63,774 nt of DNA from an uncultured SAR86 cluster bacterium (GTDB lineage Bacteria; Pseudomonadota; Gammaproteobacteria; Magnimaribacterales; AG-339-G14), in contig CACIUX010000006.1 of NCBI GenBank assembly GCA_902589965.1, positions 1 through 63,774 of the forward strand. Direction: 5' to 3'. Under the pieces are notes generated by a model. That model ran no database searches, was not told where the DNA came from, and was given only the letters and a program-made list of their open reading frames with translations. Every line of letters starts with the position of its first letter. Positions within the stretch are counted from its first letter, which is position 1. Shown piece after piece: positions 28,884 to 39,088 of the stretch. The position numbers were made by a program, and so were the translations under genes.

Positions 28884-30170
28884 TCAATCTTCTAAAGATA
28901 ATTTAAAAGAAGTATTAACCAGCATAATTGTAAATATAATTGCTGGAATTCCAGATAGCGCACATATGATAAAAAATTCTCCAAAACCGTATGAATCAAC
29001 AATGAAACCAGATGAGCTTGAAATCAATCTTGAAGGCAAAGTTCCTAACAAAAATAAACCAGCGTATTGAGTTGCCGTATAGGTTTTGGATACAACACTG
29101 GAAAGCAAAGATATCACGACCACGACAACAAACCCTTGAGTAAAATTATCAGCAGTGATCGTTAAGATAAGAAAGCTTAAATCTTTGCCTGCATTATTAA
29201 GAAGTAAAAAGAATAAATTAGTCAAAGGGGCTAAAATTGAGCCTGCAATAAGCATGCTGGCAATTCCAAATCTATGAATTAATAAGCCACCAAATAAACC
29301 TCCTGCAATCGTCATGGAAAGACCGTAAAGATTTGTATAGGTAGCCACCTCAGACTTAGTAAATCCAAGAAATTGATAGAAAGGCATTGCCATAGGGCCA
29401 AGAAAAATGTCACTCAGTCTATAGGTAAACATAACCAGTAACAAAATAATTAAATGATTTTTATACCTTAGAAATAAATCTAAATATGGGTCAAGGAAAC
29501 TATCCTTAAGCCATTTACCAAAGTTTGTGAATGGAGATTGCATAGGTTTTGCAATCCTATCTGGCTCATCCAAAAAGTAAAAAGTAATAATAGAGAAGCC
29601 AATAAAAAATAACCCAAGAAAAACATAAGCAGTCTGGAATCCAAAAATTTCAGCAAGATATAAACCGATCACTTGAGAGATTAAAACAGCTCCAATTCGA
29701 TAACCTATTACATAAACTGATGAAGCTTCTCCCAGCTCTTTTTTTTGAACAAGTTCAATCCTTAGTGCATCTACGCAAATATCTTGGGTTGCAGAGAAGA
29801 TACTTATGAAAAAAGCTATATAAGCAAAAAATAAGATATTTGAATTTGGATCAATCATCCCTAATGAGATCACAAAGCAGCCTGTTACAGTCTGAGAAAA
29901 AATAAGCCAACTTTTTCTCTGCCCCAAGCCATTGAGAATCGGCAAACTTAATCTATCAATTAATGGAGCCCATAAAGCTTTAATTGTGTAGACGATAAGA
30001 ATCAAACTAAAAAGACCGATAGTGCTCTTTTCAATACCAGCTTCTGCGAGCCAATAATTTAAGGGATCTATCAGTAATCCTAAAGGGATCCCAGATAAAC
30101 AACCCAATAATATAATTTGTAGATTTTTCTTCTGAAAATAAGCCAGAAAAGATTGACTAAATGAAGCCAT
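28884..30170 (-). CDS. ampG: AmpG-like muropeptide permease (MFS)
   Basis: A 428-aa inner-membrane transporter with about 12 helices. The N-terminal GCLSGIPLGLLIDPLNYWLAE and WAPLIDRLSLP, with SATQDICVDALRIELV, are features of the AmpG family, which imports anhydro-muropeptides for recycling. ampD, the cytosolic amidase acting on the same compounds, is two genes upstream in the run. It shares one base with yajQ. Some AmpG-like proteins carry other substrates, but the AmpD neighbour supports recycling. Confidence 0.87.
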   Translation of the reverse strand: MASFSQSFLAYFQKKNLQIILLGCLSGIPLGLLIDPLNYWLAEAGIEKSTIGLFSLILIVYTIKALWAPLIDRLSLPILNGLGQRKSWLIFSQTVTGCFVISLGMIDPNSNILFFAYIAFFISIFSATQDICVDALRIELVQKKELGEASSVYVIGYRIGAVLISQVIGLYLAEIFGFQTAYVFLGLFFIGFSIITFYFLDEPDRIAKPMQSPFTNFGKWLKDSFLDPYLDLFLRYKNHLIILLLVMFTYRLSDIFLGPMAMPFYQFLGFTKSEVATYTNLYGLSMTIAGGLFGGLLIHRFGIASMLIAGSILAPLTNLFFLLLNNAGKDLSFLILTITADNFTQGFVVVVVISLLSSVVSKTYTATQYAGLFLLGTLPSRLISSSSGFIVDSYGFGEFFIICALSGIPAIIFTIMLVNTSFKLSLED

Positions 30171-30652
30171 TAATCCCTAAAATTTTTAAATTGCAAAGGC
30201 AGCTCAATATCAAGCGTTTTAATTTCAGCCATAATTGATTGCAAGTCATCCCTCTTCTTTCCAGAAATTCTAACCGTGTCCCCCTGGATGGAAGACTGAA
30301 CTTTGATTTTTGAGGATTTAACAGCTTGATTTATCATCCGACCAATATCTTGAGAGATGCCTTCATTAACAATAATCTCTTTTGATGCTTGGTTATTGGA
30401 TTCAATTGTTGCATCCTCAGAAAGACATTTAATATCAATACCCCTTTTGGCGAGAGATTCTTTCAATATCGGAAGCATTTGATCAATTTGAAAAGATTGT
30501 TGAGACTTCAAAGTAATTTTATTTTCATTTTGAAGAATCTCAGAATCAGTGCCTTTGAAATCAAATCTATTTCCAATAACTCTATTAGCTTGATCTATGG
30601 CATTGGTCAGCTCATGTTGATCAACTTTGGATTCGATATCAAAAGAAGGCAT
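30170..30652 (-). CDS. yajQ: YajQ family nucleotide-binding protein
   Basis: A 160-aa two-domain ferredoxin-fold protein. It begins MPSFDIESKVDQHELTNAIDQ, contains NRFDFKGTDSEI, and ends ELPLQFKNFRD, all hallmark YajQ segments. Members bind RNA or cyclic-di-GMP and act as regulators or chaperones; the role here is unknown. It shares single bases with the genes on both sides, ampD and ampG. Confidence 0.94.
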   Translation of the reverse strand: MPSFDIESKVDQHELTNAIDQANRVIGNRFDFKGTDSEILQNENKITLKSQQSFQIDQMLPILKESLAKRGIDIKCLSEDATIESNNQASKEIIVNEGISQDIGRMINQAVKSSKIKVQSSIQGDTVRISGKKRDDLQSIMAEIKTLDIELPLQFKNFRD

Positions 30653-31194
30653 TATTTGATTATTCTATCTTTAAATTTATTCCAATCGAACCCTTTTCCT
30701 GGATCAGATTTCCTTCCTGGAGCTATATCACTATGTCCAACAATTCGATCGAGAGTAATTCTTGGAAGCTCTGACATTAAGATGCTTGTAAGAGATACCA
30801 GGGATTCGTATTGATTCTCCTCAAAAGAATCAATATCAGTGCCCTCAAGCTCTATTCCAATTGAGTAATCATTACAATCTTCTCTTCCTTCAAAACTTGA
30901 AACCCCTGCGTGCCAAGCTCTGTCTAAAATTGAAACAAATTGGGTAATTTCTCCATCTCTTTTTATCAAAAAATGGCTTGATACCTTCAAATCTTTTATT
31001 TCTTGAAAATATTTGTCTTTTGAGTGGTCAAGTTTATTTTGAAAAAAGTCTTCTACAAAGCTATTGCCAAAAATTCCCGGTGGAAGACTTATAGAATGGA
31101 TCACAATTAAATCTATCTCTTTGTTGGATCTGACATCGTAATTAGGAGAAGGACATCTTTTTACTTTATCCAACCAGCCTTTTTCAAGTCTCAT
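30652..31194 (-). CDS. ampD: 1,6-anhydro-N-acetylmuramyl-L-alanine amidase AmpD
   Basis: A 180-aa zinc amidase (N-acetylmuramoyl-L-alanine amidase type 2 fold). Visible zinc ligands are the His in VIHSISLPPG, a His in the central AWHAG segment, and the HSDIAPGRKSDPG loop with the last Asp; the catalytic Glu is in GIELEGTD. It removes the peptide from anhydroMurNAc in the cytosol and has no signal peptide, which distinguishes it from secreted amidases. It overlaps dadA by 11 bp. Confidence 0.92.
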   Translation of the reverse strand: MRLEKGWLDKVKRCPSPNYDVRSNKEIDLIVIHSISLPPGIFGNSFVEDFFQNKLDHSKDKYFQEIKDLKVSSHFLIKRDGEITQFVSILDRAWHAGVSSFEGREDCNDYSIGIELEGTDIDSFEENQYESLVSLTSILMSELPRITLDRIVGHSDIAPGRKSDPGKGFDWNKFKDRIIK

Positions 31195-32422
31195 TTAATA
31201 TTTTTTTAGCTAATATTTCTGCAGTCTCTGCACTAAGTGTCCATCCAAGATGTCCGTGACCTGTATTATAAAAAATATCTCCAAGATTGCTTTCAAAAAG
31301 AAGCGGCATCATGTCTGGAGTCATTGGCCTAAGTCCTGCCCAAGGCGTGTAGCTTTCTGTACTCACATCTGGAAAATATTTTTTTACCCAGTTTAATAAT
31401 GGTCTGACCCTATCTTGTCTTATATCTTTGTTGTATCCTGCTAGCTCTGCTGTTCCTGCGACCCTAAGCCTATTGCCTAATCTACTTGAAACAATTTTTA
31501 CTGGATCATCGATCAAAGAAACTTTGGGGGCTGCTTCCTGAGAAACTTGATCGTTTAGATTGATGGTTATGCTATAACCTTTTACTGGATAGACTTGCAT
31601 TCTATCGCCTAATACATTGGCAAACTTTTGAGTGTCGACACCCGCACAAATCGCCACCTTATCAAACTCCAAACCTTCAGTAATATTTCCATCAGAAATT
31701 GAAACAATCACACAATCTTTTTCTTTATAGATTGTTTCTACCTCAGAATTAAATTTAGAAACAAGTTTATATTTATCTTCAAGTACCTTGTGAAGATTCA
31801 CACAGAATTTATGAATATCCCCGCTTGCATCTGATTTCGTATAAATACCGCCGACAATTTTTTTTGTATTTTTGTCTGTTTTGAATGCTGGCTCCAAATC
31901 CTCAATCTCATCAAGATCTAAATAATCCCACTCCATTCCATCTTGCTCAATCCAATTCTTTTTTGCTCTAGCGGCTTGTAATTCAATTTCATTATCATAA
32001 ATATGAAGTAATCCCTTTTTTAATAAATTAAATTCAATTTTTTCATCATCAGCAATTTTGAAGTAATGCTCTCTTGCTTTTTTTGCCATATCTATTGTCT
32101 TTAGGGTATTAGATTTGTGCTTACCGGAAAAAGTTGCTGCTAGAAATCCAAGCATCCATTTGTACTTATTTACATTTGGGGTTGGATTAAAGAGAAGAGG
32201 AGCATCCTTTTGGAACATCCATTTTATTCCATTAAATAAATTTTTTGTTGTGTTCCAAGTTTCAGCATTACTGGCACTTAATTGGCCCCCATTTGCATAA
32301 CTAGTGGCCATTGCAGGATATCTTCTAGCATCTATAAGCGTAACTTCATGGCCCCTTTTAGCTAATGAATAGGCAGTTGTAATTCCTGCTATACCTGAAC
32401 CTATGACACCAATTCTTTTCAT
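31184..32422 (-). CDS. dadA: D-amino acid dehydrogenase, small subunit type
   Basis: A 412-aa FAD enzyme (DAO fold) with the dinucleotide motif GVIGSGIAGITTAYSLA at residues 5-21 and a C-terminal GHGHLGWTLSAETAEILA that closes the FAD site. It oxidises D-amino acids such as D-alanine, passing electrons to the respiratory chain. Its place among peptidoglycan-recycling genes fits use of D-alanine released from muropeptides. No alanine racemase is next to it. It overlaps ispH by 4 bp. Confidence 0.9.
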   Translation of the reverse strand: MKRIGVIGSGIAGITTAYSLAKRGHEVTLIDARRYPAMATSYANGGQLSASNAETWNTTKNLFNGIKWMFQKDAPLLFNPTPNVNKYKWMLGFLAATFSGKHKSNTLKTIDMAKKAREHYFKIADDEKIEFNLLKKGLLHIYDNEIELQAARAKKNWIEQDGMEWDYLDLDEIEDLEPAFKTDKNTKKIVGGIYTKSDASGDIHKFCVNLHKVLEDKYKLVSKFNSEVETIYKEKDCVIVSISDGNITEGLEFDKVAICAGVDTQKFANVLGDRMQVYPVKGYSITINLNDQVSQEAAPKVSLIDDPVKIVSSRLGNRLRVAGTAELAGYNKDIRQDRVRPLLNWVKKYFPDVSTESYTPWAGLRPMTPDMMPLLFESNLGDIFYNTGHGHLGWTLSAETAEILAKKILNET

Positions 32423-33360
32423 GAAACTAATTCTTTTGGAAGTTTAAAATTTACCGATTCTTTCAAGCCGTCTAGTTCCTGAGACATTTCAAATCCTAAT
32501 TTTTGACATTTTGAAACAATGCATTGAACTAAAGACTCGGGAGCAGAAGCCCCAGCGGATATTCCTAATTTGAAAATTCCATCTAGTTGTTCAGGAGCTA
32601 TCTCATCAGGATCATCAACTAATATGGATTTTACACCACAATTTTCTGACAATTCTTTTAGTCTATTTGAGTTAGAACTGTTGTTAGAACCCACAATTAT
32701 TATCAGTTCTGTTTCTAATGCGAGCTGTTTAACAGCATCTTGTCTATTTTGTGTTGCGTAGCAAATATCATCAGAAGATGGGCTTATTAGTCTAGGGAAA
32801 CGCTTTTTCAAAATATCTATAATCGATTTTGTATCATCCACAGATAAAGTTGTTTGAGTAACCATAGCAAGTTTGGAAGGCTGAGCTATTTCAATATTTT
32901 TTGCATCGATTTCTGACTCAACTAAATAAATTTTACCTTTTGAGTCGTGAGGAAATCTTCCCAGAGTTCCTTCCACTTCAGGATGATTATCATGCCCAAC
33001 TAAAATTATATCCAAACCTTGCCTTGCATATCTGATGACCTCCATATGAACTTTTGTAACCAGAGGGCAAGTTGCATCAAAATAATTCAAGTTCTTTACT
33101 TCAGCATCATCGACAACTTTTTTAGAAACCCCATGAGCAGAAAAGATAGTTATTGCGCCTTCTGGTATTTCATCAATTTGTTCAACAAAAATTGCTCCTT
33201 TAGATTTTAGATCTTCTACAACATTTCGATTATGAACTACCTCATGTCTGACATAGACTGGCGGACCGAATTTCAATAATGCCTGATTTACAATTTCGAT
33301 GGCACGATCTACTCCAGCACAGAATCCTCTTGGATTTGCTAACTTAATCTCTCTTTTCAA
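32419..33360 (-). CDS. ispH: 4-hydroxy-3-methylbut-2-enyl diphosphate reductase
   Basis: Last enzyme of the MEP isoprenoid pathway, making IPP and DMAPP. The three [4Fe-4S] ligand cysteines are in RGFCAGV, ATCPLVTKVH and CYATQNRQ; HGVS and a GSNNSSNSNRL substrate loop are present. At 313 aa it is full length. It follows lspA with a 4-bp overlap, the conserved ileS-lspA-ispH order. ispG of the same pathway is at 55.5 kb. Confidence 0.96.
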   Translation of the reverse strand: MKREIKLANPRGFCAGVDRAIEIVNQALLKFGPPVYVRHEVVHNRNVVEDLKSKGAIFVEQIDEIPEGAITIFSAHGVSKKVVDDAEVKNLNYFDATCPLVTKVHMEVIRYARQGLDIILVGHDNHPEVEGTLGRFPHDSKGKIYLVESEIDAKNIEIAQPSKLAMVTQTTLSVDDTKSIIDILKKRFPRLISPSSDDICYATQNRQDAVKQLALETELIIIVGSNNSSNSNRLKELSENCGVKSILVDDPDEIAPEQLDGIFKLGISAGASAPESLVQCIVSKCQKLGFEMSQELDGLKESVNFKLPKELVS

Positions 33361-33821
33361 AAATTTTGCTCCTTAACTTTAAAATAATTTATCAGATAAA
33401 GTACTATTCCAATTGTTATAAATACATCGGCTAAATTGAATACATAAGGGTTGAATGTAATAGCAATAAAATCAACCACGTATCCTAAAAAAACCCTATC
33501 AAACAAGTTACCAAATCCTCCTGCAAGAATTAAACTCAAAGATATTAATTGAGTTTTTTTAGGCCTTTCTTGATTTATAAATATCAACCAAACTAAGTAA
33601 AGGCAGATTAAAAAGACAAGCAAGCTAAATACAAATCCTAGATTCAAGCTTTCATTATTAAGGATATTAAAAGCTACTCCGTAATTAGGGATGTACACAA
33701 AATCAAGCAAATTGAAGATGCTTTTGGATTGATAAAGTTCAAAGTTTAATCTAACTAAATATTTAGAAAATTGATCGACTGTAAAAAGAGCAAAAATAAA
33801 TATCCCTAGATAGATTTTCAT
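33357..33821 (-). CDS. lspA: Lipoprotein signal peptidase
   Basis: A 154-aa inner-membrane aspartyl protease with four helices that cleaves prolipoprotein signal peptides. The conserved blocks are DQFSKYLVR, NYGVAFNIL, GGFGNLFDRVFLGYVVDFI and FNLADVFITIG, the last two holding the catalytic Asp pair. It overlaps both ileS and ispH by 4 bp. BamB in this window carries a lipobox it would process. Confidence 0.95.
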   Translation of the reverse strand: MKIYLGIFIFALFTVDQFSKYLVRLNFELYQSKSIFNLLDFVYIPNYGVAFNILNNESLNLGFVFSLLVFLICLYLVWLIFINQERPKKTQLISLSLILAGGFGNLFDRVFLGYVVDFIAITFNPYVFNLADVFITIGIVLYLINYFKVKEQNF

Positions 33822-36577
33822 ATCAAGAGTCTTACTTCCCCGGGAAAAGACAGGTTAGACAAACATCTTGAACAAATTTTGCTGCCTTGATATAGAGACA
33901 AATCTGGCAATCGATGCCAGCATCTTTCGCATTTTTCATGACTCGATAAATTGATATCTATCTGAATTTCTTCTATTCCATCTGCAACCAATAATGTTAC
34001 TTTTGAAACCAAAAAAAGAAACTTAAGCTCATCGCCATATTTTGAAAATTTAAAAAAGTCATTCTCATTACATGAAATATGAACTTCTGAATCAAGAGAA
34101 GAGCCGATTGATCCTTTCTCCCTAAAAATTTCAATTTTTTTATTAACTTCATCTTTTAAATTGATTAAATCATTCCAAACATCTAGATCAATATCAAAAT
34201 TATCATCTAGAAAGTACCATTCTTCTTCAAATATTGACCTTCCATTATGACTTAACTCTTGCCATGCTTCCTCAGCAGTGAAACTTATTATTGGGCTAAC
34301 CCACCTTAAGAGCATTTGAAGCACATGAAACATTGCCGTTTGCGAAGATCTCCTAGCAGGACCATCTTGATGTGACGTATAAGCTCTATCTTTTATGATA
34401 TCTAAATAAAAGCTACCTAACTCATTTGAACAAAAGTTAAGGATTTTTTGGAAAGCAAGGTGAAAATCGAAGTTTTCATAATCCGCTACGATGTCTTTTT
34501 GAATATTCATTGCTTTAGAGACTATGAATAAATCTAATTCGACAAGATCTTTACTTTGTACTAGATTATTCTTTTGGTCGAAATCATATAAGTTACTTAA
34601 AAGAAATCTTATAGTATTTCTTATTTTTCTATATGAGTCGGTGGTTCTATCGAGAATTTCATTGGAAAAATTCATCTCATTTCTAAATTCTGTTGATGCA
34701 ACCCAAGCCCTTAAAATGTCTGCACCTTTTTGATTCCAAATAGATTGAGGAGAGACAACATTTCCTAGTGATTTAGACATTTTTTTTCCTTCACTATCAA
34801 CGACAAATCCATGAGTAACTACATTTCTAAAAGGGGGCAGATCATTAATAGTCATTCCTGTTAGCAAGGATGATTGGAACCAACCTCTATGCTGATCAGA
34901 TCCCTCCAAATATAAATCTGCTGGTTGTGATAAACCTCTTTGTTCATTAAGAACGCAATAATGTGTTACACCAGAGTCAAACCAGACATCTAAAATATCC
35001 ATTACTGGCTCATAATCCTCTCCCACATTGACTGTTTCTAGATTCTGCTCAAACCATACATCTGTTCCAGACTTTTCAACCTCATCAGCAACCTTTTGCA
35101 TGATTGATAATGTATCTGGATGGAGTTCTCCTGTTTTCTTGTGTAAATAAAGTGCGATAGGGACGCCCCATGTTCGCTGCCTAGAAATACACCAGTCTGG
35201 CCTCTCTTCCATCATGCTAGTGATCCTAGACTTACCCCAATCTGGCATCCAATTTACAGAATCAATCGAGTTTATAGAATTTTGCAATAAGTTTTCAGCT
35301 GTCATAGAAATAAACCACTGCGGTGTCGCTCTATAAAATAGGGGCGTTTTATGTCTCCAACAATGAGGAAAACTATGTTGATAAGACTCTTTGGATAAAA
35401 GATTTGAAGTTTCTTCCAACATTTCTATTGATTTTTTATTTGCCTCCTCTAAATTCATTCCAGAAAAATCTTTTGCATCATCGGTAAAAGTTCCATCCGG
35501 ACCAACGTAATTCAGTATCTCGAGGTTATACTTGTTACTTGCATGAAAATCTTCAAGCCCGTGAGCTGGAGCTGTATGAACAACTCCCGTACCCATTTCA
35601 ATAGTTACGTGATCTCCCAATATGACAGTAGACTTTCTATCAAAATAAGGATGCCTTGCTTCAATAGACTCTAGGTTTGATCCGGGTATTGTCGACAAGG
35701 TAGAAAAATCTGTTATTGAACATCTTTTCATAACGCTTTCAACTAATGCTTTGGAAATAATTAAACACTGTTTCTTATTCTCTATCTGAACTTCCATTAA
35801 AGAATACTCAAGATTTGAATTGACTGATAAAGCAACGTTCCCAGGAATAGTCCAAGGAGTTGTAGTCCATGAAAGGAAGGAGGTTTTTATATCACCTTTC
35901 ACTGATGTGTTAAAAATTTTATTCACTGCGGATGTTTCCACCTCAAATAGAAAATCTATTGAAACAGACAATTTATCTTTGTACTCCACTTCCGCTTCAG
36001 CAAGAGCAGAATTGCAATCAGGGCACCAATAAACTGGCTTATCTCCTTTAACTAAATGGCCTGATTTAACAATCTCAGAAAGGGCTCTAATTATTCCTGC
36101 CTCAAAAGAAAAATCCATAGTTTTATAAGGATTGTTCCAGTCAGCCAAAACACCTAATCGCTTGAAATCCTTCTTTTGGATAGCTATTTGTTGGTTTGCA
36201 TAATCACGACACTTAGCCCTGAAGTCTTTAGCTGGTAAGTCTATATTTGGTTTCCCAGATTTTTGTTCCACATTCAACTCTATAGGTAATCCATGACAAT
36301 CCCATCCCGGAACAAAAGAAACGTTATATCCAGATAGCAATCTAGATTTACAGGCAATATCCTTCAAAGTTTTATTGATACTTGTACCCAGATGAATGGG
36401 GCCATTTGCATAAGGAGGCCCATCATGAAAAGTAAACTTAGGTTTATTCTTATTTTGTTCTTGGAGAGAATCATATAAATTTATTTCTTCCCAATATTTA
36501 AGAATATCTGGCTCTTTTTGAGCCAAATTTGCTTTCATGGAGAATTTAGTCTTTGGAAGATTTAGGGTATCTTTCAT
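33818..36577 (-). CDS. ileS: Isoleucine--tRNA ligase
   Basis: Class I synthetase of 919 aa. The HIGH motif appears as GPPYANGPIHLGTS near residue 54, the editing domain contains the usual TTTPWTIPGN, and KMSKS is in GKKMSKSLGN. A C-terminal zinc site (CERCW ... CSRC) marks the IleS1 type. It overlaps ribF and lspA by 4 bp each. Confidence 0.97.
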   Translation of the reverse strand: MKDTLNLPKTKFSMKANLAQKEPDILKYWEEINLYDSLQEQNKNKPKFTFHDGPPYANGPIHLGTSINKTLKDIACKSRLLSGYNVSFVPGWDCHGLPIELNVEQKSGKPNIDLPAKDFRAKCRDYANQQIAIQKKDFKRLGVLADWNNPYKTMDFSFEAGIIRALSEIVKSGHLVKGDKPVYWCPDCNSALAEAEVEYKDKLSVSIDFLFEVETSAVNKIFNTSVKGDIKTSFLSWTTTPWTIPGNVALSVNSNLEYSLMEVQIENKKQCLIISKALVESVMKRCSITDFSTLSTIPGSNLESIEARHPYFDRKSTVILGDHVTIEMGTGVVHTAPAHGLEDFHASNKYNLEILNYVGPDGTFTDDAKDFSGMNLEEANKKSIEMLEETSNLLSKESYQHSFPHCWRHKTPLFYRATPQWFISMTAENLLQNSINSIDSVNWMPDWGKSRITSMMEERPDWCISRQRTWGVPIALYLHKKTGELHPDTLSIMQKVADEVEKSGTDVWFEQNLETVNVGEDYEPVMDILDVWFDSGVTHYCVLNEQRGLSQPADLYLEGSDQHRGWFQSSLLTGMTINDLPPFRNVVTHGFVVDSEGKKMSKSLGNVVSPQSIWNQKGADILRAWVASTEFRNEMNFSNEILDRTTDSYRKIRNTIRFLLSNLYDFDQKNNLVQSKDLVELDLFIVSKAMNIQKDIVADYENFDFHLAFQKILNFCSNELGSFYLDIIKDRAYTSHQDGPARRSSQTAMFHVLQMLLRWVSPIISFTAEEAWQELSHNGRSIFEEEWYFLDDNFDIDLDVWNDLINLKDEVNKKIEIFREKGSIGSSLDSEVHISCNENDFFKFSKYGDELKFLFLVSKVTLLVADGIEEIQIDINLSSHEKCERCWHRLPDLSLYQGSKICSRCLSNLSFPGEVRLLI

Positions 36578-37527
36578 AGAATCGAATTAAATGTGCTCAA
36601 CGTGAAGGAAATATCTTTTTTTATCTGTTCTTTAAGCTCTTCTAAACCTGAAAATTTCTTTTCATCTCTTACTTTAAAACAAAATTCTACTTGAATTCTT
36701 TGGCCATAGATATCTTCTGAAAAATTAAATATATGTACCTCAAGCACAGGCATAGTTCCTCCAATTGTAGGACGAAGACCCATATTAGCAATGCCAAAAA
36801 AATTTCTATCTTTGATTTGAATTTTTACTCCATAAACTCCATTGATGGGTAAATTTGTTTTAGGCAACCAAAGATTAGCGGTCGGTACATCTATTGTTCT
36901 TCCTAGCTGATTTCCGCGAACTACCTTTCCAGAAAAGGTATAAGGTCTATCAAGAAGTTCTTTTGCTTCATCAAAGTTATTATTTAATAGAACCTCCCTT
37001 ATTCGAGTGCTGCTTACTCTTTTGCCTTTAACCTTAAATGTCGCTGTTTTAAGTACTTCAATCCCTTTTTTTTTGCCCCAATTTGAAAGAAAATTAAAAT
37101 CGCCTTTTCTGTCCTTTCCAAACTTGAAATCATCTCCAATCATCAGTGACTTAATTTGAAGATTACCAAGGATGTCTTGAGCGAAAATCTCAGGCGTCAT
37201 TCTTTTTAAGCTATTATTGAACTTGAGAAAGAAAGCAACATCAACTCCATTCTTTTTTAAGCTTAAATATTTATCTCTCCAGGGGGAAATTCTTGGTGGT
37301 GCCTCAACAGAAGATATTTCTTCAGCAAAAAATTCTTTTGCATGAGGTTCAGTAAAAATAACCATCCTCTTTAGCTTTTTTCTATTAGCAATTGAAAGCA
37401 TGTTTTTAAGAATTTCTTTATGGCCTAAATGTAAGCCATCAAAATTTCCTATAGTTGCAATGAATGAGTCATCTGGATGCTTTTTTTTAAAAAGCTCTAT
37501 GTTGGACTGACCTCTAATCAAATACAT
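36574..37527 (-). CDS. ribF: Bifunctional riboflavin kinase / FAD synthetase
   Basis: Makes FMN and FAD. The N-terminal adenylyltransferase domain has IGNFDGLHLGHKEIL and the later VSSTRIREVL; the C-terminal kinase domain has GRTIDVPTANLWLP and GVYGV. It is 317 aa, standard for RibF. It shares one base with murJ and overlaps ileS by 4 bp. No FMN riboswitch is seen upstream. Confidence 0.95.
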   Translation of the reverse strand: MYLIRGQSNIELFKKKHPDDSFIATIGNFDGLHLGHKEILKNMLSIANRKKLKRMVIFTEPHAKEFFAEEISSVEAPPRISPWRDKYLSLKKNGVDVAFFLKFNNSLKRMTPEIFAQDILGNLQIKSLMIGDDFKFGKDRKGDFNFLSNWGKKKGIEVLKTATFKVKGKRVSSTRIREVLLNNNFDEAKELLDRPYTFSGKVVRGNQLGRTIDVPTANLWLPKTNLPINGVYGVKIQIKDRNFFGIANMGLRPTIGGTMPVLEVHIFNFSEDIYGQRIQVEFCFKVRDEKKFSGLEELKEQIKKDISFTLSTFNSIL

Positions 37528-39086
37528 TATCTTCTAAAAAAAGATGTTCTGTATCCTAATAAATACAGTATTAAAAAATAAATTAATATTAGAAATAATA
37601 TCCCAAACAAAAGAACTAGGTTAGAAAGCCATTGAACATTAATAGCTGAAATATTGTTTGCGAAGAAATTAATAACGAAATAAAAAACTATATTTGCACT
37701 TATTATCTTTACCATTGAAATTAAACTTTCTTTAGTTACTTCAATGAAAGAGTCTTTTGACAAAATAACGTAGTAAATGATGACAGAAACTATAGCAGCA
37801 ACAGAACTTCCTAAAGCAAGACCAACATGGCCATATCCTAGATAAAAAGCCAAAAAGTAATTCAGAAGAACATTCATAACAAAAGAAAGAATGGTAATAA
37901 CTAAGGGGGTAAAAGTATCTTGTCTTGCAAAAAAACTAGCTGATAAAACTTTAATCAACATAAAAGCAAATAAGCCAAGCGAAAAAGCTTGCAAGCTCAT
38001 AGCAGTCATAATTGCATCACTTTCATTGAAGTTTCCTCTTACAAAAAGTAATTCAATGATGGGTAACCCTAGAGAAAAAAGTGCAACAGAAGAAGGGATT
38101 GCAAAGATTAAAATGAGTTCTATTCCCCATTTTAAATTTTCTTTAAATTCAAAATATTTTTCAGTGACATATTCGCTTGATAATTTAGGAAGAATAACAG
38201 TGGCGATGGCAATTCCAAAAATTCCAAGGGGAAGTTGTATTAATCTATCGGAAAGGTAAAGCCATGTTGGGCTCCCTGTTTCAAGAAGAGAAGCAAAAAT
38301 AGTATCAATTAAGATATTTAACTGAACGACTCCACCAGCCAAAATACCAGGGATCATTAAATTAAATATTTTTTTAGTGCCTTTATTGAGTATTTTCAAA
38401 TCAAGTCTTGGCAAAAGTTTTAAATCTAACAAAAATTTTATTTGAAAGGCTAATTGGACTATTCCAGCGATTATCACACCATAAGCAAGTGCAAATACTG
38501 GATTCTCAAAATAGTCTCTAAGAAAAATAGCACAGAGAATGATACTTAAATTAAAAAAAACAGGGGTAGCTGCAGGAACTGAAAATTTACCAAATGAATT
38601 TAAAATACTACCCGATAAGGCAACCAAAGATATAAAAAATAAATAAGGGAAAGTTATCCTTAGAATATCTTGAGACAGTGCAAGCTTAGACTCATCGTAA
38701 AAAAAACCAGGAGCAAAAATAAAAACGAATACAGGAGTAAAAATAAAAACCAAACCCACCAAAATTCCTGAAGCTAAAAATATTAAAGTAAATGATTTGT
38801 TAATAACCTCTTTTGTCTCTTCAAAACTATTTAAATTTTTATACTCAGTGAGTACAGGGACAAAAGCTTGATTAAAAGCCCCCTCAGCAACTAGTCTCCG
38901 AAAAACATTAGGTATTTTTAGCATGACCACAAAAACATCATGTGCAAGTGATGATCCTAAAAGGCTGGTTGTAACAACGTCTCTTATAAGACCAAAAATT
39001 CTAGAAATAAAAGTCCAAAATGAAACTAAGCCCGTCTTAAAAAATAAACCTTTTTCAGGGCTCTCCAATTTAGAAGGTGTAGTCAA
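37527..39086 (-). CDS. murJ: Lipid II flippase MurJ
   Basis: A 519-aa inner-membrane protein with about 14 helices that moves lipid II to the periplasmic face for peptidoglycan synthesis. Characteristic segments are SRIFGLIRDVVTTSLLG, the VFRRLVAEGAFNQAFVPVL region and SDRLIQLPLGIFGIAIATVILP. It is followed directly by ribF-ileS, a common proteobacterial order from which rpsT has been lost here. Confidence 0.94.
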   Translation of the reverse strand: MTTPSKLESPEKGLFFKTGLVSFWTFISRIFGLIRDVVTTSLLGSSLAHDVFVVMLKIPNVFRRLVAEGAFNQAFVPVLTEYKNLNSFEETKEVINKSFTLIFLASGILVGLVFIFTPVFVFIFAPGFFYDESKLALSQDILRITFPYLFFISLVALSGSILNSFGKFSVPAATPVFFNLSIILCAIFLRDYFENPVFALAYGVIIAGIVQLAFQIKFLLDLKLLPRLDLKILNKGTKKIFNLMIPGILAGGVVQLNILIDTIFASLLETGSPTWLYLSDRLIQLPLGIFGIAIATVILPKLSSEYVTEKYFEFKENLKWGIELILIFAIPSSVALFSLGLPIIELLFVRGNFNESDAIMTAMSLQAFSLGLFAFMLIKVLSASFFARQDTFTPLVITILSFVMNVLLNYFLAFYLGYGHVGLALGSSVAAIVSVIIYYVILSKDSFIEVTKESLISMVKIISANIVFYFVINFFANNISAINVQWLSNLVLLFGILFLILIYFLILYLLGYRTSFFRR

Positions 39087-39088
39087 AA